DNA from: Chloroflexota bacterium
Lineage (GTDB): Bacteria > Chloroflexota > Anaerolineae > UBA4142
Length of the DNA stretch: 43,515 nucleotides
Reading direction: 5' to 3'
Assembly (NCBI GenBank): GCA_023489485.1
Contig: JAMDCU010000064.1
Coordinates: forward strand, 1,209 to 44,723
This document shows positions 26,400 to 35,260 of this stretch, piece by piece. Positions within the stretch are counted from its first letter, which is position 1, and each line of letters opens with the position of its first letter. The notes below the pieces were generated by a model. That model was not told where the DNA came from and made no database searches. It worked only from the letters and a program-made list of their open reading frames with translations. Made by a program: the position numbers and the translations under genes.

Positions 26400-28076
26400 C
26401 TACTGGCTTAACCAGGCGTGCTCGATCGCTTTGATGCTTTGCGAGCGATTAACCGTATAGCCTTGCACCCGGTCCCGATACGCACACACGTAACCTTGAG
26501 TCGTAATAAACGCGTAGGGTGCGTCATTCACGATGATCTGCGCGGCCTGAGCGTACAAATCGGCGCGCTTGGCGCGATCAGAGATCGTCCGCGCCTGGGT
26601 CAGCAGATCGGTGACCTTTGGATTCGAGTACTTTTCCCAGTTCGCGTCGCCATCCGGCGCAAACTGCCGATAGAAACCCCGGTCGGGATCGACCAAGAGC
26701 AGCCAGCCGATAATCGCGAGCTGGTACTTGCCGGCCTGGACATTGGCCGTCAGGGTCGCAAAGTCCGAAATGGTAATATCGAGCGCAATCCCCGCCTTCT
26801 TAAATCCGTCCGCCATGAACTGAGCCAGTTGCTCCCGGTTAGGGTCATCATAGGTCCTCAGGCTCAACTTGAGCGGCTTACCGTCTTTGATCAGGATGCC
26901 ATCCGGGCCCTTGGTGGTCCAGCCGGCCTCGGCCAGGAGCTGCTGGGCCTTGGCCGGGTCATAGCCAATGCCTTGTACTTTGTCCGAATACCACCACGTG
27001 CCCGGAATGAGCGGCGATACACCCGGTTGGTCCATGCCTTCGTAAATGGTATCGGTAGCCGTTTTTCGGTCAATCAACCAGGCAATCGCCTGGCGGACTC
27101 TAGCGTCGGAGAGGATCGGGTCGACGGTGTTGATGTTCAGGTAGGTAATACCCAAGCCCGTCGTCTGGACGACGTTGATATGCGCCTCCGTCTTGAGCCG
27201 CTTGACGTCGCTTCCAGCCATCGGAGATTCGATGAGATCGAGGTCGCCCGACTCGAGTCCCACGGCCTTGACACTGTTGTCGGGGATGATGTGCAAGACG
27301 ACGCCATCGAGGTACGGCGCACCCTTAAAGTAATCGTCGTTGCGCTGCAGCACGATTTGATTGCCGCGGTCCCACTTGACGAACTTGAAAGGCCCGGTGC
27401 CCAGCGGAACCGAGGCTAGCGTGTTATTTGGCTTTTCGGCGACTGCCTTGGGCACAATGCCGATGTCCAGGTAAGCCAGCAACGGAGCGTACGGGGCACT
27501 CAAGTTGAAGCGAACGGTGTAATCGTCGATCGCGTCGACGCTTTGAATGACGGCGTACAACGAGCGGCGCGGCGATTTGAACGCGGGGTCAATCATGCTC
27601 TCAAAGGTGTACTTGACGTCGGCTGCTTTCAGTTCCGTTCCATCATGGAACTTGACACCCTTACGCAGGTGGAACACCCAATGCGTTGGATCGGGGTTCT
27701 CCCACGATTCCGCCAAGTCGGGTTGAGGCTGTAGATTTTCATCGTTAAAGATCAGACCGTTGTAGACCAGATCGTTGATATTGGCGGCCGAAGTGTCATT
27801 TTGCAGACGAGGATCCATTGTTCCTGGATCCACGGGGAGGCCCACGTTCAGAATTCCACCCTTGCGCGGTTGCCCAGCACTGGTTGCCTGGGTCGCTTTA
27901 GCCTGAGTGGTCGGCGCGGTATTGGCGGCCGGAGCCGATGTTGCCGCGGGGGCCGATGTGGCAGCCGAAGGCGGAGGTGCCGGTTGGGGGGCTGCGCATG
28001 CGGTTAACACGAGCGCCGTGAGGAATGCAATCACAAGCAGCATGCCCACTCTTTGTTTTTTGACATGGCGTAGCAC
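26400..28076 (-). CDS. Peptide-type ABC transporter substrate-binding lipoprotein (set 1)
   Basis: A 558-residue SBP family 5 (DppA/OppA-type) lipoprotein. The start is GTG at 28076 with aaggag 6-7 nt upstream; a longer frame to 28121 runs through that ribosome binding site and is unlikely. The signal peptide ends at LTAC, the lipidated Cys being residue 27. A linker rich in Ala, Pro and Thr covers about residues 28-70. The family pattern FHLRKGVKFHDGTELKAADV is near residue 130. The ligand is a short peptide or peptide-like compound; nickel or opines are possible, since the family is broad. Confidence 0.9.
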   Translation of the reverse strand: MLRHVKKQRVGMLLVIAFLTALVLTACAAPQPAPPPSAATSAPAATSAPAANTAPTTQAKATQATSAGQPRKGGILNVGLPVDPGTMDPRLQNDTSAANINDLVYNGLIFNDENLQPQPDLAESWENPDPTHWVFHLRKGVKFHDGTELKAADVKYTFESMIDPAFKSPRRSLYAVIQSVDAIDDYTVRFNLSAPYAPLLAYLDIGIVPKAVAEKPNNTLASVPLGTGPFKFVKWDRGNQIVLQRNDDYFKGAPYLDGVVLHIIPDNSVKAVGLESGDLDLIESPMAGSDVKRLKTEAHINVVQTTGLGITYLNINTVDPILSDARVRQAIAWLIDRKTATDTIYEGMDQPGVSPLIPGTWWYSDKVQGIGYDPAKAQQLLAEAGWTTKGPDGILIKDGKPLKLSLRTYDDPNREQLAQFMADGFKKAGIALDITISDFATLTANVQAGKYQLAIIGWLLLVDPDRGFYRQFAPDGDANWEKYSNPKVTDLLTQARTISDRAKRADLYAQAAQIIVNDAPYAFITTQGYVCAYRDRVQGYTVNRSQSIKAIEHAWLSQ

Positions 28077-28410
28077 AGGAATCTCCTTTTCGAGTTTCAG
28101 ACGTAATGCGAACGCGATCATTGAGCTAACCGAACGGCCGTGCTCTTGGGTGCATTACGGGTCGCGGGCGGGGATCTAAAGGGGATCGAGAAGCTGTTCT
28201 GATGCGAGGATGTGACGTCGCCTAGCGTCGCCGTCGTTCTCATGTTTCATGTTTATGAGTTACCTTCACCCCCTTTCTTAGGCGAGACGTGCTACTTCTT
28301 GGTAACCTGGCGAGGCCTCGTCGCCCGCAAGGAGTGACAGGCTAATTGGCAACCGCCGTATTATAAGCGAAATGACATGCATCACCAAAAAAACGAATCA
28401 CCTCATTACG
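28077..28410. other. Upstream region of set-1 binding-protein gene
   Basis: Non-coding gap of about 330 bp between the insertion sequence and the binding-protein gene. It holds the ribosome binding site (28083-28088), a long 5' leader and a candidate leftward promoter listed separately. No riboswitch or operator stands out. Confidence 0.5.
28360..28388 (-). promoter_or_regulatory. Candidate sigma-70-type promoter for set-1 transport genes
   Basis: On the minus strand a perfect TATAAT (28360-28365) lies exactly 17 bp downstream of TTGGTG (28383-28388), a weak -35. It would start transcription about 275 nt before the GTG of the binding-protein gene. It lies about 25 bp outside the left end of the insertion sequence, so it is resident rather than carried by the element. 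Confidence 0.4.
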
Positions 28411-28460
28411 AATGTTACCGAAAGCGAATCGTGGCGTCACGAGAAAATGTTGCCGAAAAT
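28411..28460. repeat. Left terminal repeat of the insertion sequence
   Basis: Two copies, 35 bp apart, of an atgtt(a/g)ccgaaa core (28412 and 28447). Between them lies cgtggcgtcacg (28430-28441). The segment cgtcacgagaaaatgtt(a/g)ccgaaa recurs inverted at the right end. These look like tandem transposase-binding sites. Confidence 0.75.
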
Positions 28461-28463
28461 TGA

Positions 28464-29656
28464 CAGGATCGGCGGCCGGGGACACGCTCTCCGAAAACGG
28501 GAGGGCGTCCTCTGGCTACCTGCCAAGTTCCAGAAGCGTATCTCACCAGGCTACGCGAGCGTTATCGAAAGGCTCGCAAGAAAGCCCGGAGCAAGATTCT
28601 GGACGAACTGGTCGCCACCAGCGGTTATCACCGCAAGCATGCCATCGCTCTGTTGCGGGGCAAGCGGCGCCATCGCTACCCGCAGGTTCCCATCCGTCGT
28701 CCACGCCGAGGCATCTATTTGGCCGAAGATAAACGCGCCGTCCTGTGGCTCGCTGAGCTGTTTGATCAAATCAGTTCCAGGCGCTTACGGGTCGCCATGG
28801 ATGTCGAGCTCGACCATCTGCGCCGGCATCTCGACGTGGATCGGGCGGGCTTCCAGCGCCTCCGCAAGATCAGCTCCTCGACGATGGATCGCTTCCCCCG
28901 GACGGAACGTCGCCCGATGGCCCGCCATCGAGGAGGAACGAAACCGGGCACGCTGCTCAAGAGCCAGATACAGGTCCGCACGTTTGCCGATTGGGGCGAT
29001 AAGCGCCCGGGTTCGAGGAAATTGATCTGGTGCAGCACGATGGCGGCAATCCGGGCGGCTTTTTTGCCTGTACGCTGGATGTGACCGATGTGAGTACCGG
29101 CTGGACCGAGATGCGCTCTGTCCCGACCAAAGCGCAGACCCATGTCTTTGCCGCCCTGGCCCATATCCGGACGAAGTTGCCGTTTCCACTGCTGGGCCTG
29201 GATTGGGACAATGGCGCCGAATTCATCAACGATGAACTATTGCGCTACTGCCGGCGCGAGCGCCTGACGTTCACCCGGGGTCGCGTCGGTCGCAAGAATG
29301 ACAATCCGTTTGTCGAGCAAAGGAACTGGTCGGTCGTGCGCCGCTTGGTCGGCTATGGGCGCTATGCGACACAACGCCAGGTGGATCAGTTGAATCGGTT
29401 GTATGCCATCTACCGGCTCTATGTGAATCGCTTCCTGCCAGTGCAGAAGCTCGTGATCAAAGTACGAGAGGGCAGCCGAGTCAAAAAGATCTATGACGAT
29501 CCCCGGACCCCGTATCAGCGGGTGCTGGACTCCGACCAGGTCGGCAAGGAAGCCAAACGCAAGCGGCGCGCGATGCATGCCAGGCTCGACGTGGTGGAAC
29601 TCAAACATCGTCTCGAGGACCTACTGGCGCAGTTGATTCCCGCCCGACAATGGTAA
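28464..29656 (+). pseudogene. DDE (rve-type) transposase, frameshifted
   Basis: The coding frame opens after a stop at 28461 and reads RKARKKARSKILDELVATSG, then YHRKHAIALLRGKRR, and runs to about 29010. There homology passes to another frame as GFEEIDLVQHDGGN and continues to 29656. The shift lies in cgcccgggttcg; one extra G would restore the frame, so it is a one-base deletion in a G run. The catalytic residues are then D in EIDLV, D in LDWDNGAEF, and E in NPFVEQRN. No good start codon is visible near the 5' end, so the beginning is uncertain. It is either inactive, a sequencing error, or a programmed -1 shift. Confidence 0.75.
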
Positions 29657-29745
29657 CATTTCTGGATGACGCCACGATAGCCCGTTGGGTAACATTCTTA
29701 CGTGACGCCACGATACCCATTTCGGTAACATTTTCTCGTGACGCT
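29652..29745. repeat. Right terminal repeat: tandem 36-bp units
   Basis: Three ggtaacatt cores lie exactly 36 bp apart (29652, 29688, 29724). Each is followed by a version of tgacgccacgata; the third unit is partly degenerate (tgacgctactcg). There is no unique spacer between the units. They are inverted relative to the left end and probably bind transposase. Confidence 0.8.
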
Positions 29746-29846
29746 ACTCGAATGTGGCGCCTGGGGTAATGCTTCGCCATTGACAGCATGATGAGGCGTG
29801 CAGACCCAAGGGGCGAGATTAGGCGCGGGAATGTCGAGTACATCAC

Positions 29847-29955
29847 CTTGTCCTGGCCGAAAACTTTATCCCTGGAAAGATCCAACCGCCACCCGATCAG
29901 AGGAGATGTTTTGAAGGCGATTATAAAGACGGGCAGGGTTGTCGGCCAGGACAAG
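29847..29955. repeat. 14-bp inverted repeat pair in the gap between IS and EthD gene
   Basis: The segment cttgtcctggccga (29847-29860) is exactly complementary to 29942-29955, and imperfect pairing extends inward. It lies in the 250-bp non-coding stretch 29746-30003, which otherwise shows nothing. It could be a small MITE-like or element remnant, or a 3' hairpin of the leftward operon. No typical target duplication was seen. Confidence 0.45.
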
Positions 29956-30003
29956 AGGAGCGAGACGAAATACGTAGCTTCGCAGCGACTAATTCGTCCC
30001 GAG

Positions 30004-30327
30004 TCAGGCAGCCACTTGAGTGATCACTTCCTCAGAAATGAGGAAGAGGGGGTCGGCAATTCGCTCCAGCGATTTGGCCAATTCAGACTGGTATTCGGAA
30101 TCGAAGAAGGACTTTTCAAAGGTTGCCATATCCGGAAAGTACGCTTCAGTAATGTAACGATACGTAGGTTGCTCTTGCTTCCATGCGCTCTTGACGACAT
30201 AGAAATCGGTCTTGAGCAGGCCGGGCATCGCCATATTTTCTTCCTGATGGGTGGTCGTCCTCCACTTGAGAAACTCCGCGTGGTCAGCTCCCGGCGGCAG
30301 ATTGTACATGACAGTCAATTTAACCAT
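30004..30327 (-). CDS. EthD-domain protein
   Basis: A 107-residue small dimeric alpha-beta barrel protein of the EthD type. The N-terminus VKLTVMYNLPPGADHAEFLK is typical of the domain, with the later helix YFPDMATFEKSFFDSEYQSE. Family members act in ring-cleavage, cyclization or ether degradation, or as small isomerases; the role here is unknown. The start has a purine-rich aggggac upstream. It follows the M24 gene by 13 bp in the same direction. It is the last gene before the insertion sequence interrupts the operon. Confidence 0.75.
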   Translation of the reverse strand: MVKLTVMYNLPPGADHAEFLKWRTTTHQEENMAMPGLLKTDFYVVKSAWKQEQPTYRYITEAYFPDMATFEKSFFDSEYQSELAKSLERIADPLFLISEEVITQVAA

Positions 30328-30340
30328 GCAATGTCCCCTT

Positions 30341-31432
30341 CTACTCTTTCACGACGAGAGAATGATCAAACCCCGTCAGAGTCCGCACTCCAGAGCCAGT
30401 GACGGTGACGATATCCTCGATCCGCACGCCGGACTTGCCGACAAAGTAGACTCCCGGCTCGATACTGAAAGCCATGCCTTCTTCGAGAACCATCGCGTTG
30501 TTGGCCATGATCCAGGGCGGCTCGTGCACCTCCAGCCCAATACCGTGACCGGTGCGATGCGTAAAGAACGGACCAAACCCTGCCGACTCTAGTATGCTGC
30601 GCGCAACGTGGTCAATCTCGCCCGCGCTCACTCCCGGGCGGACAGCGGCTCGCGCGCGTTCATTCGCATCTAAAACGGCGGCGTAGGCTTGACGAAATTC
30701 CGCCTGAGGCTCGCCGAGATAGACCATGCGGGTGATGTCGGATTTGTAGTCGTTGAGCGTGGCGCCGATGTCGATAATAATGGCGTCGCCCAACTGCAAC
30801 CGGCGCTCGCCGCTGTGATGATGGGGATACGCGCCGTTCGGCCCCGAGGCGATCAAGGTGAAATCCACCGCTTCGGCGCCATCTTGCCGAAAGGCGGTCT
30901 CGACAGCCCAAGCCACACTTGCCTCCGTAACTCCGGGCTGGCACGCATTCACCGCGGCTTGCATAGCTCGATCCGCCTGGCCTGCCGCGCGCGCCAGCGC
31001 CTCTATCTCCTGAGCCGATTTGCGCAGACGCAATGGCGCGATCAGGGCGTCAACCGATATCGTCTGACTGGGCGCCACCACATTCTGCAAGTCCAACAGA
31101 AAATCTGCCCGCATCGGCCCGTCCACGGCGAGAACGCGAGGTGACGGCCAAGTAGCCATGGCGCGGCGCAACGCGTCGGTCGGCCCATCGGCATCTGCCC
31201 AGCCGACAAGTTCCAGGTCGGTGTGAGCGACGACCTCTTCTTGGTTGAGCGTTGGCACGACGATCCGAGCCGCGTCTTGGGTTACCAAGAGCAAGCAGAC
31301 GCGCTCGTCGGGGTGCGGTGTGAATCCGAGCAAATAACGCATGTTGGCCGTCGGCCCAATCGCCGCCAAGTCAACGTTGGCTTGTCGCATGCGCGTTTGT
31401 AGAGCCGTCAATCGTTCCCTAGTTTGTATCAT
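30341..31432 (-). CDS. M24-family metallopeptidase (Xaa-Pro aminopeptidase-like)
   Basis: A 363-residue pita-bread-fold peptidase. All five metal ligands are present: D221 and D232 (DIGATLNDYKSDITR), H296 (RTGHGIGLEVHEPP), E325 (FSIEPGVY) and E339 (VRIEDIV). The N-terminal creatinase-like domain is also intact. This argues for a real metallopeptidase rather than metal-free creatinase. The ATG at 31432 was chosen; the longer frame begins directly at the upstream stop and has no better ribosome binding site. It lies 39 bp after the hydantoinase B gene. It probably cleaves a peptide or an N-substituted proline-like product from uptake. Confidence 0.85.
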   Translation of the reverse strand: MIQTRERLTALQTRMRQANVDLAAIGPTANMRYLLGFTPHPDERVCLLLVTQDAARIVVPTLNQEEVVAHTDLELVGWADADGPTDALRRAMATWPSPRVLAVDGPMRADFLLDLQNVVAPSQTISVDALIAPLRLRKSAQEIEALARAAGQADRAMQAAVNACQPGVTEASVAWAVETAFRQDGAEAVDFTLIASGPNGAYPHHHSGERRLQLGDAIIIDIGATLNDYKSDITRMVYLGEPQAEFRQAYAAVLDANERARAAVRPGVSAGEIDHVARSILESAGFGPFFTHRTGHGIGLEVHEPPWIMANNAMVLEEGMAFSIEPGVYFVGKSGVRIEDIVTVTGSGVRTLTGFDHSLVVKE

Positions 31433-31471
31433 CGACCTGCCCCCGTGTGAACAGACCCCGTGCGAGAACAC

Positions 31472-33148
31472 CTATTCGCTTTGGCTCCGTTCGTCCAGTC
31501 CGTAATAGCGGTTCGCCTGCTCCTCCGTGATGTACCCGTTCTTCAGGTCTTCTTTCACCAAATTCAGGGGACGTTGCATGGGGTCGCCCCACCCAGCACC
31601 CGTAGCCGTCTTGATGCGGATGATCTCATCGCAGTTCACAGTCAGGCCGCTCACCACCGCGTGGTTCTCAATGGTGCCATCGGCCCGGACAATCTCCACG
31701 TGGTTGGGTGAGCCTTCACAGCCACCATTCAGCGGCCACGGTAGAATGCGCGAGCGTGTGTAGGCGACGGTCAGCCAGGCATTGTCGGATTTCATACGGT
31801 AATCGATCCGCACGCCTTTGCCGCCCCGATGCAGGCCTGCGCCTCCTTCCTCATCGTGAAAGCTCAGATAGTCCACCGTCACGCCATAGCGCGCTTCTGC
31901 GACTTCGGCTGGGCAGTTGTACGTTTCTCCGTGCAGGGCAGAGAACTGACCCGGGTTGCCGTCCGCCTGCGGCGATCCACCCCAGCCACCGAGTTCTGGC
32001 TCGATGACAGCATAAGTGCGGCCGGTATCGGGATGAATTCCGCCGAAGAGTGTGCCGCACACAGACGCAAAGCCGCCGGCCGGCAACCGCTCCGGCATTT
32101 GTTGGGCTAGGCAGCGCACAATGAGATCTTCCAGCCTGATCGTCAATTCATAGTAAATGCCCATCGCCGCCGGGTAGATCGGATCGAAGATGCTCCCGTG
32201 TCGCGTCAAGACCTTCAGGGGACGAAAGGTGCCGCCATTCGCGACTCGCTCTGGCGAAGTGACCCCTTTGAACGCGATTTGGCAGGAAACGACTGCTTCG
32301 TCCCGGCTCATATTGAAGGGGCCTTTGTCCTGATCGGGATTGTCCCTCAGGTCGACGATAAACTGGTCGTCTCGAATCTCGACGGTGACCTTCCAGGGCG
32401 CCCCCGTGTCTTGTTCCTCGACCAAGGAATAGGTGCCTTTGGGCAGGCGCTTCAGTGCGGCCAAACTGACCCGCTCGCCATAGTCCATGTACTCTTCTAC
32501 GGCATGGAGGAAAACGTCCTTTCCGTACTTGTTCGCGATTTCCAAGAGACGGCGTTCGCCGACGCGAACCGAAGCCACCCCGGCCCAGAGGTCTCCGGTC
32601 AGGAAATCGGGCATGCGGCAGTTCGCGGTGAGGATATCGAACACCGACCGGATCGGCTGACCGCGCGAAAAGAGCTTGATCCCAGCGAGGATCATCCCCT
32701 CTTGGAAAATCTCTTTCGCATCCGTGGACATACTGCCGGGCACCATGCCGCCCACATCGTTCCAGTGCGCAATATTCGCCGTCCAGGCGAGCAGTTCGCC
32801 GTCGGCAAAGACAGGCATGACAAGGACGACATCGTTGAGGTGCGTCACGCCACCGCTGTACGGGTCGTTCGTGACAAAGATGTCGCCCGGCTCGATATCC
32901 CCCGGGTTGTTGAACTTGACGAGAATCTGCTTGACGGTCTTGTCCAGCACGCCGACGAAGGCCGGGATGCCAGCACCGGAACCGGCCATCTCGCCGTTTC
33001 GATCGGTGATGCCGGTGCCCATGTCGAGCACCTCATAGATGATCGCGCTCATCGCCGTGTGGCGCAGCGCGGCGAACATCTCGTCCGCCGCCGCTTGCAG
33101 CGAGTTCTGGATGATTTCTGTCGTAATCGGATCATATTGCTGGCCCAT
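31472..33148 (-). CDS. hyuB: Hydantoinase B / oxoprolinase family protein
   Basis: A 558-residue HyuB subunit. The N-terminus DPITTEIIQNSLQAAADEMF and motif NDPYSGGVTHLNDVVLVMPV (near residue 95) are characteristic, as is the C-terminal EEGGAGLHRGGKGVRIDY. It pairs with HyuA, encoded 12 bp upstream, to form an ATP-dependent hydantoinase, 5-oxoprolinase, N-methylhydantoinase or acetophenone carboxylase-like enzyme. A ggaggt ribosome binding site precedes the ATG. Which ring or carbonyl is attacked cannot be told from sequence. Confidence 0.9.
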   Translation of the reverse strand: MGQQYDPITTEIIQNSLQAAADEMFAALRHTAMSAIIYEVLDMGTGITDRNGEMAGSGAGIPAFVGVLDKTVKQILVKFNNPGDIEPGDIFVTNDPYSGGVTHLNDVVLVMPVFADGELLAWTANIAHWNDVGGMVPGSMSTDAKEIFQEGMILAGIKLFSRGQPIRSVFDILTANCRMPDFLTGDLWAGVASVRVGERRLLEIANKYGKDVFLHAVEEYMDYGERVSLAALKRLPKGTYSLVEEQDTGAPWKVTVEIRDDQFIVDLRDNPDQDKGPFNMSRDEAVVSCQIAFKGVTSPERVANGGTFRPLKVLTRHGSIFDPIYPAAMGIYYELTIRLEDLIVRCLAQQMPERLPAGGFASVCGTLFGGIHPDTGRTYAVIEPELGGWGGSPQADGNPGQFSALHGETYNCPAEVAEARYGVTVDYLSFHDEEGGAGLHRGGKGVRIDYRMKSDNAWLTVAYTRSRILPWPLNGGCEGSPNHVEIVRADGTIENHAVVSGLTVNCDEIIRIKTATGAGWGDPMQRPLNLVKEDLKNGYITEEQANRYYGLDERSQSE

Positions 33149-33160
33149 GGCTGAACCTCC

Positions 33161-35212
33161 CTATTGACCTGTCTGAATCTGATAGTCGCCATAGTCGTCA
33201 ATATGGCAATGCAGACCTGGCGGGATCACGGTCGTCGCGCCAGATTCCTCGATAATGGCCGGCCCAGCGAAACTCATGCCCGGTTCGAGCGCATCACCGT
33301 CGTAGATCGTCGCCGAATGGATGCCCGCCTCAACATAGTCCACTTCTCGGTGTGCCTTGACCGCCTCCTCGACCCTGCGGCTCGTCGTCGGCAGCTTCTC
33401 CGGCTTGAGCTTGTCCACTTGGGCAATGGCGATCAGGTGGTAACAGACGAGCTCCACCGGCGCGGCCAGCCGGTAGGTGTATTCCCGCTCATAGTTGACG
33501 TGGAAGTGCTCGACGATAGGCCCCATCTGTTCGTCCGTGATCGCGCCATTCGGCAGATCGGTTTCCACCGAATGTTCCTGATTTTGATATCGAAACCGAG
33601 CATAGCGGAGAAAGTGAACGCGCGCACGCACGATGTTTTCCGCTTCGTATGCCCGCAGGGCCTTTTCTTCCAGTTGGGTCAACGCGTCGTTGATTTGTGC
33701 GGCCGCCCCGGGAGCGCCCAGATCAACGATCTGGGTCTGCAAATAGTCGCGGCGCAAATCGCTCAACAACATCCCCCAAGCCGAGAACACACTGGATTGT
33801 TTGGGAATGACGACTTTTCTGATCCCCAGTTCTTTCGCCAAGGCGCAGGCGTGCATGCCGCCGCCGCCGCCGAAAGCAATGAGCGTGAAATCGCGCGGGT
33901 CGTGGCCGCGATTGACCGAAATCAGCTTGATCGCGTTGACCATGTTATTGTTCGCAATCCGAACGATGCCGCGTGCCGCTTCCTGACGGCTGATGTGCAC
34001 CGTCGCCGCCAACTGGTCGAGCGCTTTGTTCACGGCGGGCATATCCGCGGTCATCGTGCCGCCGCAGAAATAGTTCGGATTGATGCAACCCAGGGCGAGA
34101 TTCGCGTCCGTGGTCGTCGCTTCGGTTCCACCGAGAGCGTAGGCCACCGGCCCCGGCACGGCTCCCGCGCTTTGAGGACCGACATGCATTCTCTGGAATT
34201 CGTCCACCCAGGCGACGGACCCGCCGCCGTTGCCGATCTCCACCAGATCCACGACCGGCACCATCACCGGGTACCCGGCCGAGGCCTCGGTGCGTTCGAC
34301 CAAGTAGTTGGTGTTGAGCTTGACCTCCCCCTTGGTGATCAAGCCACACTTGGCCGTCGTCCCACCAATATCAATCGCGATGGCATTCAGTTCGCCAATC
34401 AGCCGTCCGAGCGCCGCCGCACCCCAGACTCCGCTGGCAGGACCGGATTCGATCATCGTAATCGGGACCTGGCGCATGTTCTTGACGGTGTCCACACCGC
34501 AATTGGAGGCAATGAAGTAGGAGGTGCATTGCATGCCCGCGTTGGCAAGACAACCTGTTAGGTCGTCCAGGTAGCGATGCGCAATGGGCTGGACGTAGGC
34601 GGACAAGGCGGCCGTGTTCATCCGTTCGTACTCGCGCCATTCGCGCGTGATCTGAGTGGACGCTACCACCGAAACATCGGGCCAGAGCTTCTGCACTTGG
34701 GCGAGCGCCGCCTCCTCGTGCGCCGGATTGGCATAGGAGTTGATAAAGGCGATCGCAATCGCTTCGACTCCTTCGCGGCGAAAATCGTCGAGGATGGCGA
34801 CCAGCCCGGAAAGGTCGAGCGGCTTCTCCTCCATCCCCTTGTACGACATGCGGCCCGGGATTTCACGACGGAGATAGCGCGGCACGAAGGGCTGTGGCTT
34901 GCGATATTCCAAATTAAAGAAATCGGGTCGATTGCCGCGGCCAATTTCAATGATGTCGCGAAAGCCCTGCGTCGTGAGCAGCGCTGCCTTGGCGCCCTTT
35001 CTCTCCGTGATCGCGTTAATGACGATCGTCGTGCCGTGCACAAAGGACATGAAGTCGCGCGGGGAGATGTGCTTGGCCGCGATCACGTCCATCACGCCCT
35101 TTTCATACTGCCCGGGGGTCGTGTGGCTCTTGGCTGTACCCACCTGGCCTTCGGGAGTAACAAAGACAAGGTCCGTAAACGTCCCTCCGATGTCCGTTGC
35201 AACTCGAAGCAT
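33161..35212 (-). CDS. hyuA: Hydantoinase A / oxoprolinase family protein
   Basis: A 683-residue HyuA subunit with an ASKHA-type ATPase fold. The phosphate-binding motif VATDIGGTFTD is at residues 4-14, and a second, AIDIGGTTAKCG, lies near 277-289. FGGGGGMHACALAKELG, near residue 450, is the adenosine-binding part. It activates the substrate carbonyl with ATP for the HyuB partner. A ribosome binding site (gaaggaggg) lies just before the ATG. The HyuAB pair sits between the Dpp ATPases and the M24 peptidase, so a cyclic amide such as hydantoin, oxoproline or a diketopiperazine-like compound may be the imported substrate. Confidence 0.9.
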   Translation of the reverse strand: MLRVATDIGGTFTDLVFVTPEGQVGTAKSHTTPGQYEKGVMDVIAAKHISPRDFMSFVHGTTIVINAITERKGAKAALLTTQGFRDIIEIGRGNRPDFFNLEYRKPQPFVPRYLRREIPGRMSYKGMEEKPLDLSGLVAILDDFRREGVEAIAIAFINSYANPAHEEAALAQVQKLWPDVSVVASTQITREWREYERMNTAALSAYVQPIAHRYLDDLTGCLANAGMQCTSYFIASNCGVDTVKNMRQVPITMIESGPASGVWGAAALGRLIGELNAIAIDIGGTTAKCGLITKGEVKLNTNYLVERTEASAGYPVMVPVVDLVEIGNGGGSVAWVDEFQRMHVGPQSAGAVPGPVAYALGGTEATTTDANLALGCINPNYFCGGTMTADMPAVNKALDQLAATVHISRQEAARGIVRIANNNMVNAIKLISVNRGHDPRDFTLIAFGGGGGMHACALAKELGIRKVVIPKQSSVFSAWGMLLSDLRRDYLQTQIVDLGAPGAAAQINDALTQLEEKALRAYEAENIVRARVHFLRYARFRYQNQEHSVETDLPNGAITDEQMGPIVEHFHVNYEREYTYRLAAPVELVCYHLIAIAQVDKLKPEKLPTTSRRVEEAVKAHREVDYVEAGIHSATIYDGDALEPGMSFAGPAIIEESGATTVIPPGLHCHIDDYGDYQIQTGQ

Positions 35213-35260
35213 TTTCCCTCCTTCTAAAGGGTGGTACCTGAAGGCGATTCGCCGAGAAAC

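Larger units (their letters stand above)
28411..29745 (+). mobile_element. Insertion sequence with multi-copy terminal repeats
   Basis: A roughly 1.3-kb element inserted between the EthD-like gene and the set-1 transporter. Its ends are inverted: left end copies of aatgttaccgaaa, cgtggcgtcacgagaaaatg and so on at 28411-28460, right end three units at 29652-29745. One DDE-type transposase gene fills the middle, in the orientation opposite to the flanking operon. The exact outer ends and any target duplication are unclear. I did not assign a family with confidence; the catalytic domain resembles rve-type transposases that have been grouped with non-classified (ISNCY-like) elements. Confidence 0.75.

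Noticed and set aside
26418-27419. 333-residue open frame on the plus strand
   Set aside because: It is antisense to the set-1 binding-protein gene and shows no domain.
29652-29745. 36-bp periodic repeats that resemble a CRISPR array
   Set aside because: The units abut with no unique spacers, are only three, and match inverted copies at the other end of the insertion sequence. No cas gene is near.
6926-33148. A creatinine/creatine degradation pathway (N-methylhydantoinase, carbamoylsarcosine amidase, creatinase)
   Set aside because: The M24 protein keeps all five metal ligands, unlike creatinase. The amidase-like gene is damaged and lies 23 kb away in another operon, and no creatininase or sarcosine oxidase was seen.
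32198-33154. 318-residue open frame on the plus strand
   Set aside because: It is antisense to the hydantoinase B gene, with no recognisable motif or ribosome binding site.
33164-34561. 465-residue open frame on the plus strand
   Set aside because: It lies wholly antisense to the hydantoinase A gene. High GC content makes long antisense frames common, and it has no family motif.
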